Below, piece by piece: positions 45,301 to 58,204 of a stretch of 64,000 nt of DNA. The DNA lies in assembly GCF_025698545.1 (NCBI RefSeq), contig NC_068569.1:20770001-20834000 (forward strand). The letters are read 5' to 3'. A program made the translations under genes and the position numbers. The notes beneath the pieces are model-generated. The model saw only the letters and a list, made by a program, of their open reading frames with translations, had not been told where the DNA came from and ran no database searches. The first letter of the stretch is position 1. The number at the start of each line of letters is the position of its first letter. This DNA comes from Gossypium raimondii. Its lineage: Eukaryota; Streptophyta; Magnoliopsida; Malvales; Malvaceae.

Positions 45301-47637
45301 AGTCAAAGGATAAATTATCTTTTTGAGTTTATTCTTTACTTATTCCAAAACTTTATCTATTCAACCAAACACAATAATACTAATATGTACATATTCTATT
45401 CAATGAACCAAATCAAGTAATACCTATTGTATCTCTATGCCATTCCCATCAAATATCAATTCCAATTTTATTCCATTTCAACAAACCAAACATGTTGTTA
45501 AAGAAAACAATACCTTCACGTTATCAACACGATGTTCCGATAATATTATTTGAGTTTCATGAATAATGTATCGAGTTCATTATTACTAAAAATTTTATCA
45601 CACGCATATACATATGAAAATTATGTATTTACAATACGTAATTGTGTTTAAAAATAACATATAATAAATAATGGAACATATGGTTTGGAACTAATTAATA
45701 ATAACACATGAAATACACACGATATTAAAATGGAACAAAAATAGATTAAATTGTGAGTAAAATGAAATTTAAACAGGAAAATACATCGATTAAGAATACT
45801 AAATGAATACAATTATTTATCATGGTATTGTCATCAATTCTAAATTGGTGCCAAGTTTATTTGTGACACTAAATCAACAACATTATATATATATATATAT
45901 ATAACAAATATATTTATTAAAATTTTATATAAAATTAAGAATTGCTTAGCTCAAAACTTTTTATGTATATAGTGTCATTGGTTGAAATTGATTATGAATA
46001 AGTTAAAATGGAATAATAATAAATTAAAATAGAAGAATTAATTTATAGAAAAAGCCAGTAAGTTGGGAAATATATTAAAGCAGTGTAAGAAGGTGGGAAT
46101 ATGGGTAATCTAATCTACATTTAGATAATCTTTGGGTAATGTTGTTGATGTTTTAATGAATAGTAGGGGTTGACTCTTCAATAAGAAAATAAGCAAATTT
46201 ACATTTGAAAATGTATATTCTTTGGTAGCTTTACAGTTGCAATTCCTGTTGGTCGTTCCGCGCCTGGAGGAAGAAACCTACTTTATAAATATAAAAAATT
46301 AAAAACCATAGCAGTAACATTTCTTTAAGGTTGAAATCTTCTTTAACTACTTGTACTTTTTGTAATTTCCGAATTTAGTTGTTATACTTTTGTTTATTGG
46401 AAATTAGTCTCTTTATTTTTCAGATTTTAAATTTTAACTCTATTTCTTAACACTGTTAAAATTATTTAGGTTAATTTAGCCCCCGTACTTTAATTTTGTG
46501 ACATTGAGTCCCTATACTTTTTATGGTTTGAAAATATTGGTGTTTTCGTCAGTTTTGCAATTAGAATGGTTGATTTGGCTGTTATAAAAAAATAACTCTT
46601 TTATCCCTCATTATTTACAGTTTTGTATCAATTTGGTCTTTATTCTTTAAAAGTACTTAACCAATTACAAAAAAATTGTATTTTCAAAAATATATAAAAT
46701 TGTGAAAAATTAAAAAGCCTTCAAATTTTAAAAATAAACATAATTTTAAATAATTTAAAAATATATAAAAATATAAAATTTTTCCAAAAATTCAAAAAAA
46801 AAAGTGTTATTTACTTAGAATTGTCCATTAATGGAGCCGAGTCAAGTTGTGGCCCAGGACCCAAAAATTGTTCAAGCCCAATCTTGTTTTCGACCCGCCC
46901 CAATGCACCAAAAAGCTAATTTCACTTCTCAAAAATTCATAAAATATTAAAAATATGTTTTTATATTAATATAATTATATATTATACTTAATTTTAATTT
47001 TAGAAATATTTTTACTATTTAAATTGAATTCAAACTGGACCGGCTTAACTAGGCCTAGGACATTAAGAACTTTGTCCAAGCTCGGCCTAAGTCGGGCCAG
47101 GCGAATTGTTTGGCCCATCGACATGTCTATTAATTTACTTCCTGAATGATAGTAATGTCTCTTAAAACTTTGAGTTATTCGTTTGGTCCATATTAAATCA
47201 AATTTGAACACATTTTTTATTATTATCGATCAGATTAATTATATGTCAAAAATATTTTTATGCAAATTTAATTACAAAGTATTTAGAATATTAGTATAGA
47301 TTCATTTTAATATTGATACAAACTCTAAACCAGTTTAAATTAAATTTAATTTTTTTTGTTCAAAATACACTATATTAAAAGAATTTTATATAAAAAACCC
47401 ATTTTGAAAAAATACAAAGGCAATAAATGAAGTACTCAAATTTTCATTAAAAATTCATGGTCTATTTATTATATAAGGACCTCCAATTTCAAATTTTATG
47501 GCTATTTAATACCTTTAGCTATTAGAACTCAATTTTTGCACTTAATGCAATTTAGCTCTCTTCATCAAATTAGGTATGTAAACGGCAAAATTTCTTAACG
47601 AAATTTTTATATGGTATTTCTGTCATACTGTAGACCA
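45300..47637. other. AT-rich intergenic DNA with short dispersed repeats
   Basis: No gene seen. A TA microsatellite lies at 45883-45902. At 46440-46560 is a CCCCGTACTTTAATTTTG / GAGTCCCTATACTTTTTATG style dispersed repeat. At 46810-47135 a GC-richer block has imperfectly inverted ends rich in GGCCCA and GGCCTA, which looks like a decayed fold-back repeat. Confidence 0.45.
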
Positions 47638-47733
47638 TATAATAATAATAATAATAATAATAATAAGTTTTTTCGACTTCCGATTTGTGGTCCCGAAACC
47701 ACTGTTCCGATTTCACTGAAAACGGGCTGTTAC
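47638..47733. mobile_element. Terminal fragment of a B/A-family LTR
   Basis: About 95 bp with an AAT run followed by CGATTTGTGGTCCCGAAACC and ACTGAAAACGGGCTGTTAC. This matches the 3' ends of LTR A and the B LTRs. The rest of the LTR is missing, so it is a deletion remnant or truncated copy. Confidence 0.65.
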
Positions 47734-47739
47734 TTTGCC

Positions 47740-50460
47740 GGTTGAGTTTTTAAGACTCCACAAATGGGTAGACGGTGTCACATTTATTTAATTTATTTTT
47801 CTATTACACTTGTCAAATCTCAACCTATTTGTAGAGTCTAAAAAACATGTATGAAATAATTTTCCTTTTTAAGTGGGGTTAGAAATTTGGATTAATAATG
47901 TATTAAACCATATTCGTGTAATTATTTAAAATTATATTAAAATCATATTGAAGATGATATTTATTCATAAAATTTGGCAAAAACTATTTTATTAAAGATA
48001 CTTATTTGACTTATAAAATTTCTCTTGGGTAGGCAACTAACTCAATAATGGGTAGATAAAATTATATTTCTAAAACTTTAATTAAACCGTTGGTGCCTAT
48101 AAATTAACAAGAGGTTAGTAATAATTCAAAAGTGGATATGGTTCAACCTTTCTATATTAATTTGGTCTTACATCAAAGCTCATAGGTTCCTCGATTTTAA
48201 AATCTGCAAGAATTAAAACTAATTTAAAATCATATACGGTGCTATTATTTGAGGAGACAAATTCTGACTACTGTTTCTTGTTCCTTCTATGCTACTCAAA
48301 AATTATTACAACCATAAATTGCAGTACAAATAATACATAATTAATCATCCCAATTTAATTTGGAATCAATTTAGATTGGAAATTAAAAAAGTAACCTCAA
48401 ACTCATCCGAATTTTGAAACTTGCATTAATTAAAAATAGCAAATGATGTAATTTGCCAACTTTTGAAGATAAATATCATAAAATTCAAAGTGTGAATGTA
48501 AGAAGATTCTTTGAGAGCAACCCTAATGGTTTAGATAACATCAAGACATGAATAGTTATTGTATGATCCACTTGATGATGTAAATTAATTATTACTAACC
48601 ATTGAACTGTGGTGCTAACATGCTGACAGCATTAATTTATTTCTTCCAACCATATCATTTTTATTTTGGTATTACCAATTAAAATACATGAAAAGAATAA
48701 AACAAAGTCATTGGTATTTTTAGGAAAAATAAAATCATAACCCTGCATGCAATTCTTTTATTTTAACTCCTACCTAATCCTGTCTCTTTTAATTATCATT
48801 TCTGCTTAATTCTCGTTTCCCATCAACCATACGTTTTTCTTCTCAAGTTTCACAACATTACTTTGGAATATAAGTTGTAATGTTTTTAGCTTACATTCCA
48901 ATTTCCTCAATCAACTACATTTTACCATTACCAAGTGAAAAGAATTTGCATAAAATTATATTTTTAATTCCTTTTATGTAAAATTCAAACAAGGCTTTCA
49001 TTGAATTAGTCAAGTTGAAATTTTCAAAATTATCGTCTGTGCATCTTTTTTTTTTATAGATTTCATAAAGTATAAAAAACAAAAAAAACACTCATATAAT
49101 AATATCAATGACTTTGTAAAAAGAATAAAATATAATTTTGGTTGAAAGGATGTATTAGGTTAAAATCTTAGTATTTTCTTAAATTTTATATAAAATATAA
49201 AATAATAAAAATATCTTCAAAATAATATTAATTACTTGGTAAAAAAATATAGATTTTAATTTCACAACTAATTTAATATCTAACTCAATCTATTACACTT
49301 ACATCATGTTTGGGTCACTCAACGGAATAATGTGGGAATGGAATAAATCACTTAATAGATTAAAGTGAAAATAAAATAGAAATTTGTAATAGTGTGTTCT
49401 AAATAATATATGAAAATGACAAAGTTACCCTTAATATTTTTAATATAATATTTAATCACATTATAAAATATAATTATGATTAATAATATTTTCATAAAAA
49501 TCATATTTAATCATCTATCTAAATGTTAATAATATAAATCAATAATGGTCCAGCAATTCTCGTTTCTTCAATTTTTTTCCACCCCAAAATTCATCATCTT
49601 CATCTTACCTCGTGTTCTCCAAAATTCTTATTCTAGAAAAACTGAAAGAGATTCCTGTTTTCATTCTTCACCTTTCATTATTTTTGATATTTTTTCTCAT
49701 CTATCCATTCACACATCCGAACATCAAAGAATAAAAAAAACTTTTCAGCCATTATCAAAGTTTTAAACCAACAATTGTGGTTAAAAGATAGAAATGAAGA
49801 CACTATAACTATTTAATTAAGCCATGTACTAAATTAGAAATTTGTGTTGGTGACCTAGAACCTATTAAACCCCTTATCGAATATGTTGTTTTTATCTAGA
49901 AATCAATTTCTCTCCTTCTTTGGTGTTGAATTAGTTAGAAGATAAACTCACATTTCTCAATGCAAGGATCCACAATGAATTGATAAAATAGGATAGAAAA
50001 TATAACTTTTCTTTATATAGGGTTGCTTGACAAGAAAGATGAAAAATTGAAAGAAAAAGTAATTTTCTCTTCACTAGCTACTTGGTAAAATTAAAAATAG
50101 GAAAGAAAATGATTTTTTAAATGTATAATTTTAATATAGGTTGTTCTCTTATTTTCTTTTCTCTTATCATTTTAATTTGGAACGATTTAATTTTTATACA
50201 TTAAAATGAAAATTGATAATCTCTTCTATTTTCTTTCCTCACAATTTCTTTTTTCATTTTTTCATTCTCTTTCCTTCCATTTTTCCACTCAATCATTTAT
50301 ACCCATAGATAAATAATTCTAGAGAAAAAACTATTTTACAACAATGGTGGGAAAAGACTGTCAGCCTTTTGAAGCCCATATGGAATGGGCTTTCATCAGC
50401 TCGAAACATTTTCATGCTTAGCCCATTTTTTTCCAGTCCTGACAAAAGATAGCTAAAAAA
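47740..50460. other. AT-rich intergenic region upstream of the thioredoxin-like gene
   Basis: About 2.7 kb of low-complexity AT-rich DNA. Short open frames (for example around 49545-49766) lack codon bias, splice context and homology that I can recognise. The promoter of the next gene must lie at the right edge; a TATTTATA sequence sits at about 50481. Confidence 0.5.
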
Positions 50461-50523
50461 AAATTGTTCCAAGTTTATCTTATTTATACAATTTCAGTGG
50501 CAGTTATATCAGTTTAGATTAAA

Positions 50524-52933
50524 ATGGCGGTTGCCGCTGGTGGAGCAACCACAGCAGGCGTACGTTTATTTTCAGTTCCTCGCACTTTACCGGCTATCAG
50601 GACTTCATCATTCGTGACGACGTTGCCTTTCTCGAAGTTGGGTTCTTTTCCAGGGCGGGTAAGAAGCAATGAACCCGCAAGGAAGAAGCTTTTAGTTATC
50701 CGAGCTGCAAGAACTGAGTCTCAAGGCGTTTCTCTTGGTTTCAGGGCTCCTAATTTCCAGGTTTCTCCATTACCAATACATTAAAAACTTTTTTACATGT
50801 CGAACACTTGTATTTTCTTTTACAAATATTTTGTTTCCTTTGGAGGGTAGTTGCCAGAGCCTCTGACTGGGAAGACTTGGACTTTGGAAGATCTTGAATC
50901 ATACCCTGCTTTGTTGGTAATGGCCCATTTATTTTCTTGCAATATTTATTCTGTTTCGGTCCTTTGTTCTGGTTTATTGTGGTTATGCTTCTTTGGGTTA
51001 AAAGGTTTATGAGTTTTATCCTTTAATTATCTATTATATGGTGTTACTTGCTATTGACTGGGATTACATTAAATATAGTTAACGTAGGTTTCTTTTGTGG
51101 AATTTGTAAATTAAAGGTATTTTTAGGTTTTGGGATTTTCAAGTTGATTTATTGTACATAGTTGAAGGAATGTTAACACTTTTCAAGTGTTTCAATTAGG
51201 AAGAGATGTGAAATCCCTGCTTGTTTTCTTAATTTATTGATTGGAATTTCATGAACTGAGCAAGAGGTGAAATGATTGAAAATGGGGATCACTGTCAGGT
51301 TGGAATATGTACTTTTGGTCTCATTGTTCTTTTTTTATATAGAGCAATGCCTCAGTATTTGGAGGAGGATGGTTTTCTTGTCAAGAGATTTGACAAAATG
51401 AATAATTAGAACCGAGCCTTTTAACAATGGCAGGCAAAGATACAATATAACAGTTGAAACTAACCTGGGGTTCAGAATTACATATTAGAAGAGATAATTT
51501 GTTCAGATTAGAAGATGTAAGCAGGTATTAGCATAAATTATGATCATCTTTCCTTTTTCTTTTTGGATTCTTGGCTATTGTGACATTTCTTCTTCTTACT
51601 GAAGAATATATAATCATAAGATTTGTAGTAATATGTTCTTTTGCAGGTTATGTTTATATGCAACCACTGCCCATTTGTTAAGCACCTGAAGAAGGATATT
51701 GCGAAGCTTTCCAATTTCTATATGAAGGTAACTAAGTGCCCTTCCACTTTCTGAGTTTTTCAGCTTGCTTTATTTCGTGTTATTAATGGAACTTGGAAAG
51801 AAAAATGACTGTACAACAATCCAAAATTTATTGCACTCAATTGCAGAAAGGGCTGGCTGTTGTTGCAATATCTTCGAATTCTGTAGCCACTCACCCACAG
51901 GTTCCACTGATCCCCTAATTTGAGAATAGAGATGCTTTGAAGCTGTTTGTATGATTTCTCCAGATGAACTTTTGTTCACAGGACGGACCCCAATTCATGG
52001 CCGAAGATGCTAAGCTATATAATTATCCTTTCCCTTATCTATATGATGAGGTATAATTATCTTAATATACTTTTACTTTCATTTTTGAGATTTAGAAATC
52101 TGGCACATTTCTTCCGGTATATCTTTTCTGTCTTTTGACATTTCATACATGTGAATAGAATAAGTTTGCTTTGTAATTGATTTTCTCCTTCCATGATTCT
52201 TATTGATTAAGTTGAATATGTTTTAACCTCAGACACAAGATGTTGCAAGAGACTTTGGGGCAGTCTGTACACCCGAGTTTTTTCTATTTAAAAAGGTGAT
52301 CAGGATCTGCTTTAACTTAACATCAAATTGAATTACCTTAGTAGATGACAACCATCCTTGAACCAGGTCGGCAGTGATAAGTAGTAGTCTGCCTTGGAGG
52401 CCATATATCAAGGGTTGAATGTTACAAATTTGTGATTTATCACATTGTAATCCACTTAGAAGATTGTGGGATGAGTCTTGGGGATCATTTTGAAGAGTCT
52501 TTAAAATAATAACTGTATTGACTTAGTTAAGCTATCCCTTTGAAACAGGACGGTAGGAGGCCATTTGAGCTGGTATATCACGGCCAATTTGATGATTCCC
52601 GGCCAAGTAATAGTGTTCCTGTTACTGGAAGGTTTGGTTTTATGAATTTCAGCTTAATATGCTTTAATAATATGAAGACTTGTTCCTGTTGCAAACAAAT
52701 CTGCTTGGTTTAATCATTTGTAGGGACTTAAGCCTTGCTATAGACAGTGTTCTAAGTGGCCAACCAGTGCCATCAGTTCAGAAACCAAGGTGCATTCTTC
52801 CTTAAGTAGTTTGTTATTATTATTTTTAAACATTTCATGTTTTGAGTCGATGGATTTCCAACTAAAAGTGATTATTTCCCTTTGGAACAGTGTTGGATGC
52901 AGCATAAAGTGGCACCCACAGAAGAGTTGGTAA
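50524..52933 (+). CDS. Plastid-targeted thioredoxin-fold (AhpC/TSA-like) protein
   Basis: Nine exons with GT-AG introns: 50524-50760, 50851-50916, 51647-51727, 51847-51900, 51982-52050, 52233-52295, 52549-52631, 52724-52789 and 52891-52933. They sum to 762 nt (253 aa plus stop), all in frame. The first ~60 residues (MAVAAGGATTAGVRLFSVPR onward) are Ser/Thr/Arg/Ala-rich and almost free of acids, like a chloroplast transit peptide. The mature part reads FRAPNFQLPEPLTGKTWTL, MFICNHCPFVKHLKKDIAKL with a CX2C pair (C-N-H-C), VVAISSNSVATHPQDGPQF, YPFPYLYDETQDVARDFGAV, CTPEFFLFKKDGRRPFEL and a C-terminal GCSIKWHP. This is a thioredoxin/peroxiredoxin-like fold; the TPEFF segment holds the cis-Pro typical of the fold. 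By recollection it corresponds to Arabidopsis At1g21350, a 'thioredoxin superfamily' protein of unknown substrate. A redox role in the plastid is inference. Confidence 0.92.
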
Positions 52934-53925
52934 TCTGCAAAAACCTTTTCCAGTTATCTGATGAATATATATAATCAAAGTGGCATCCGCATTTCTATGT
53001 TTTTGGTGGAAATAGATGACATTGGAACCTACTTATTTTCCTGAAATAAAGGCTTTCATAGTACGTGCTTTGGATTCCTGGAAGCAGAAAGGTTTAACAT
53101 GTAATTTTGTATATATAAAATTCTTTGGCATACAGATAAAAAAGCTGTTACCAATGCTGTTACCAATGTCGGCATGCAATAATCATCTGTTATTAATTAC
53201 TTGGGTTCTGACTCTGAGAAACATTAAAAGACTGAAATGGTAGCCTAAGCTATCAATAGGCCTAAGATTGAGTACACATGACTAGGAGCAATGCACCCTT
53301 TCAAGAACACGATGCTGCCTGCCTGGGCCAAAAGAGGTAACTTCAAGTCATTATCTTTTGCATCGCAACTCATTTGGATGTCATCAAAGCATGACAAATT
53401 ATATATAAGATGTGGAATAATTAGTAAATTCGAAACATGAAATAATAAATCTAAATAAAACAAACAAGAATGACAAAACCTGAACTTTTAATTTAACATG
53501 CAAGTAGAAATTCAAGGTGTATAAAATCTCTATTTAACTTTTGGGAAAACAAAATCTCATCTAAATAAAACCTTAGACAATTAATAATCAAGATTGGAAT
53601 GCACAATTTTTATATATAACGAAAAGAAAATCTTCAATCCTTGCAAAGAAATGCACAAAGACAATCTTGTTCAACCATTATAGTAGTTTACAAATGCCTT
53701 TTAAATTGGTACAAAATAATGATGGAAATAAGTCTAAAATCCAGTATGAAATAGTGACGCCACGTCATGTGTATTTTTTTTAATAGTTTAATGTCACATC
53801 AGCGTTTTCATCTTAATTTTTTCTATAAAAGACTCCTACAATAATAAAAGAAGAAATTAGATTGAAATAATTTAAGCATGATTACTGAATCACATGATAG
53901 GCGCGTACCGCCATGAATGAATTAC
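52934..53925. other. 3' flank of the thioredoxin-like gene, then intergenic DNA
   Basis: The 3'UTR probably ends within the first 300 nt. The remainder is AT-rich with no gene seen. Near 53756-53770 lies GACGCCACGTCATGTG, an ACGT-containing palindrome-like site within a dispersed-repeat context. Confidence 0.4.
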
Positions 53926-56259
53926 TATAACACCCCAAACTCGGCCTAAACGTTACGGTCGGATTATGAGGATTACATCCTACGTGAAAATGCTAATGTT
54001 TAGCTTTGGTGAAAAGTTCATTTTAATACATTAAAACGCTTCCATTCTGACAAACTCGTAAGTACTTTGATGAAAACCACGAAATATTAACTCTATTAAA
54101 ACAAATCAAACTCGCTTTATCACTTGCACAGTAAAAACATAGTATCGAGTTTCAAAAACTTTGCAGCAAAAAACATTTAGCAATTTTGGTCTTAGGAAAT
54201 CATAGTTTATTATTAGTTACGTCATCTCAATTAGAATACCAATTGAAAATAGAAATTTTAAAAAATAAAAATCCAAGTTAATGTTAAAGTTCCAAACAAG
54301 AATTAACAGTTTCAAAAGTTCGTAGGGTTCATACATAAGTCTAAAACATACTTAATCAAAATGGGTAAATCGAGCTCTAGAGTCGTCGTCCAATCCTAAG
54401 CTTGAGGATCACCTGAAATGAAACAAAATAAATGAGTGAGCTAGAAGCCCAGTGTGTGACTTGACCACATCAGAGTTTACTTAAGGAGTTTGCAAAGAGG
54501 AATAATCAATTCAGAGTTTTTCATAACATATAACATATCGAAATCATATTATTTAACATATTAGAGTCATATCATATATCATATAACATATCAGACATAT
54601 CTTACCCCCATTCGCTACACACTATCTCTGTCCAACCAATCACACCAATTAGGACTACAAGAGTCCATCAAAATACAAAGGACTTCACCAAGTACATACT
54701 CTATTATATACCATCGAGATTCGTATTTAATAGCAAAATACAATTAAATTATACAACTTTCTGTAATCAATTTTAACCATAGCATTTCACTCAATAATTA
54801 TTAATAACATACCTCAATATTGTACAATACATTATATCACGAATAAATAATAACTAACTTGGTTTCGGGTCATAAAAATACAAACCGGAAGCTTGTGTCA
54901 TTCGTCGTCAACTTTAGCCTTTCATTTCCCTTTCGACGATCTTGCGTCGTTTTTTGCTACGAATAATAATTTAGTAATGGTATAATATAAAATATAAATT
55001 CATTAAATATTTCAAATTGCAATTCATCATATTCAATTTATCAGTCAATTTATCATCTCATTACGATTTAATCCATATCACACCTTTTTGTACCAAATTG
55101 TAAACAATTCAAATTACAATCACACAAAAAATTCATAATTCAAGAATATATTGCAAACACATATAATCATACCATATGAATTTACTTGGTTAAACAATCA
55201 AACAAATTGAAACTTTAAGAACTATTTAACAATTTTGTCATTTCCGATTATTTCCAATTTGGACCAATTTCGATCTATACAATTATTCTATTCATTTGAT
55301 CAATTCCACACATCTTATATCGGCATATTATAAACATATGTCAATTCAATTTTATTTTTGATATCTCTAATTTTTTCAATTGATTCAATTTAGTCCTCGA
55401 AAACAAAATAACCATATCTTTCAAATTTGAGCTTCGTTTTCTAATCCGATTTCAATCTCATCGTTTATAAATTCTCTACTATCTATTTTTTAAATCTCAC
55501 AACGTTACAAATAATTCAATTTAGTCCTTATGTTACAAAATTAACATTTAAACTTTACAAACCGGTCCTTTTCATATCTAAGCTCAAAATCTAATAATTT
55601 AACACAAAAAACTTCAAGAAATCAACATTGAGAACTTTTGAAAACTTTAACAGTTTTGAAAAATAACATATGGAGCAGCTAGATTAAGCTCTTGGGATTT
55701 CAAAAATATAAAAATTATAAAAAAAAAAACTAAGGAGTTACTTGAATTTTAAGGTTAAAGCTTTCAAAACCCTAAATGGCGTTAAGTTTCTTTTCTTTCT
55801 ATTTGCTTCGGGTGAATGGGGAAGAAGATGATATGTTCATTCCTTCCCCCACTAACTTTATAATAATGTAAAATTTTAAGTTTTTTTTCTTTTCTTTTAC
55901 TTCATTTAAACCATATTTTTTTTATTAATCAACACATGGTCTAATTGTCGTTTCAGTCCTTTGGTTCATTTCCTAATTAAAAGTCTATAACAATCGAACT
56001 TTTACTATTTTTATAATTTAGTCCCTATACTTTAATTAATCACTAATTCGATAAAATTGACTATTCAAACTTCAAGTCATCTACAATATAACTCCTTAAA
56101 TATTTAATAAAAATATTTAATAAAATTGACTATCCAAACTTCAAGTCATCTACAATATAACTCCTTAAATATTTAATAAAAATATTTAAGATCTCGATGC
56201 AAGGAAATAAAATCCCAAAATTAAATTTTTCTGACATCACTAGCTTTCGAGTCGTTACA
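53926..56259. mobile_element. LTR-like block, probably a solo LTR
   Basis: Starts TATAACACCCCAAACTCGGC and ends TTTCGAGTCGTTACA. Its general layout resembles the gypsy LTRs elsewhere in the window (TAACACCCC start, GTTACA end, internal TTACTTGGTTTCGGG-type boxes). The first base pair reads TA rather than TG, and no 5-bp flanking duplication is visible, so the insertion is old or one end is misplaced. No gag or pol sequence is inside. It contains a 69-bp tandem duplication near its right end. Confidence 0.55.
56051..56188. repeat. 69-bp perfect-type tandem duplication
   Basis: Two adjacent copies (56051-56119 and 56120-56188) starting ATAAAATTGACTAT differ at about one base. The near identity points to a recent duplication in an otherwise old LTR-like block. 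Confidence 0.88.
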
Positions 56260-57198
56260 TAAAAAGAGTCGCATATCTCATATCCAAAGTGATGAAGCAA
56301 TGGAGGTGATAGATTGAGACAAGATGTTTAAATTTGACTTTGACTTGGTTTTCTGGTGGTTTTAAGATCTAAACCGTTAGATTAAAAGATAAAAGAATGG
56401 ATTATTTGGTGTCCTTTTTTTACTAGTGGCGCTGTCAAAGTGGGACAGTGAAGGAAGAGGATGAGAAAAAGAAAAGGAGAGAGAGGAAAGAAAGAATAAA
56501 GAATTAAATTTTATATAATTTTTGAGAGCCTAAATATTAGGGTTGGAAATGCGAAAAAGCTCTAAATGTAATTCTCCTAAAATTAGTAAAGAGAAGTTGT
56601 AGATCCATCTCAACAGCATCATATTTAGGATATACAATCGACAACATCATGTGATGGGTCGACGTCAGACAGGTAGATTGGTTCCTACTTCCAATTATAT
56701 TCCATTCCCACTCTTGATTTGAGGAGGTGGTGGACTCACTACCAACAGTAATCCCCCCAACCATTTTCATTTCCTGCATTTTCATATCATAGTAATTGTT
56801 ATTGTTTGTTTTCGTCCTCCAAATTATTGTTATAGCAATTTTAAATTTGGAGTCATGCAATTCATAAATGCATGTGATATTATCAGTGGTCCTCTGTGTT
56901 AATTATAAACCAGGCCCCCTACCACATGTTCATTTCGCATAAAAAAATGACAAATTTATGAGAATGAAAGTTTAAATGGAGCAAAAAAGCTAGGGAATAA
57001 AAGACTTCCAGCATTTGGTTCAATAATAAGCTTTTTCCTTTCATTTTCCATTTTCAAACAATTGGGTTTCAAAATATTTTTTAATTAAGAAAAAACTTGG
57101 AAGGAAAATTAATTTAGAAAGCGTTTGGTGGGAAAAATGAACAATCTTTTAACTTTTTATTTTATTTTTATCTTTTAAGCATATGGGAGAATTTTGTT
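56260..57198. other. Intergenic DNA downstream of the Dof gene, no gene seen
   Basis: Mixed AT-rich sequence. A - strand open frame at 56860-56537 has no recognisable domain and lacks typical coding composition. No RNA gene is seen. Confidence 0.45.
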
Positions 57199-57566
57199 CA
57201 AAAAATATGGATGCACCATCAACAAATAATAATACGACATCTCATCACTAAAGGGCTTGTAAATAAATATTAATAACTTTTAATTAAATAATAATTAATT
57301 AGAAATAATTACTAAAACCCTAAATTTTAAACCCGAGATCCTAGACTCTAAATTCGATGCCCTAAACCCATCCAAAATCTTAAATCTAAGATTTATTAAT
57401 ATTTATTTATTATAGTAACATTTAATATTTAATTATGTTTAAATAAAATTATTAGAATTTATTCATAAGTCCTCCATATTTTTGTTTAATTTAATGATAA
57501 TGTGTCATGTTAATTATTTATTGATGGTGAATGAGACTTATACATCGATGCATCAAATATTTTTTG
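57199..57566. repeat. Fold-back (MITE-like) repeat
   Basis: The left arm CAAAAAATATGGATGCA plus CCATCAACAAATAAT (57199-57230) is inverted at the right as ATTATTTATTGATGGTG (about 57513-57530) plus TGATGCATCAAATATTTTTT (to 57566). The right arm carries about 19 extra bases between the two matching parts. The AT-rich interior holds a CCCTAAA...CCCTAAACCC segment. The class is not determined. Confidence 0.55.
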
Positions 57567-58204
57567 GTACTTTGCATATCCTTTTACGATCCTTGATAAT
57601 AGAATATGTTTTACCACTACACCCAACTACTTATTAGTATCGATAGATCAAATATTGTGACTAAAAACATATAAATTTTCTATCCCTTTCTCTGTTTTTT
57701 CCTCTTCTATTTTTTTATTTTTATTTCAAAATTCTTTCCATCCAACCCAATTAAGTAAAATCTATATATACACTACAAGTATGAGATAAAGAAGAAGACA
57801 ATGAATTATATTACAAAAATTTTGAACGAATCGAGTCATACAAATAAATTACTTAATTTCCAGATTTCAGGAAATGATTCATACTTCTAAAAATATATAT
57901 ATAATTTGGACAACCTAAGCTACCTTATAATGAAGTAAATGAAAAGGAAAGATATTTATAATAAAAAAAACTCCTGAATTTTTATTACATTTAAATAAAT
58001 CTTACTTTTAATTTATACCTAAATAAATCCTTGAGATAAATCAAACTTTCATTTGAAATTAATAAGGCTTTATTTGGATATAAATCAAATGATAAAAAGT
58101 TATTTAAAAATAATAAATATACAAGGCTTACTTGGTTTATAAAAATATTCATTTATAAAAAAATAGTATGTATAAGAATTACTATATGAAATTAGAAATT
58201 GATT

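Noticed and set aside
49545..49766. Ser/Phe-rich open frame upstream of the thioredoxin-like gene
   Set aside because: No codon bias or domain; AT-rich intergenic context.
53926..56259. Call as a fully bounded LTR insertion
   Set aside because: Ends resemble an LTR but the first dinucleotide is TA and the flanks ATTAC / TAAAA do not match, so I kept only a lower-confidence call.
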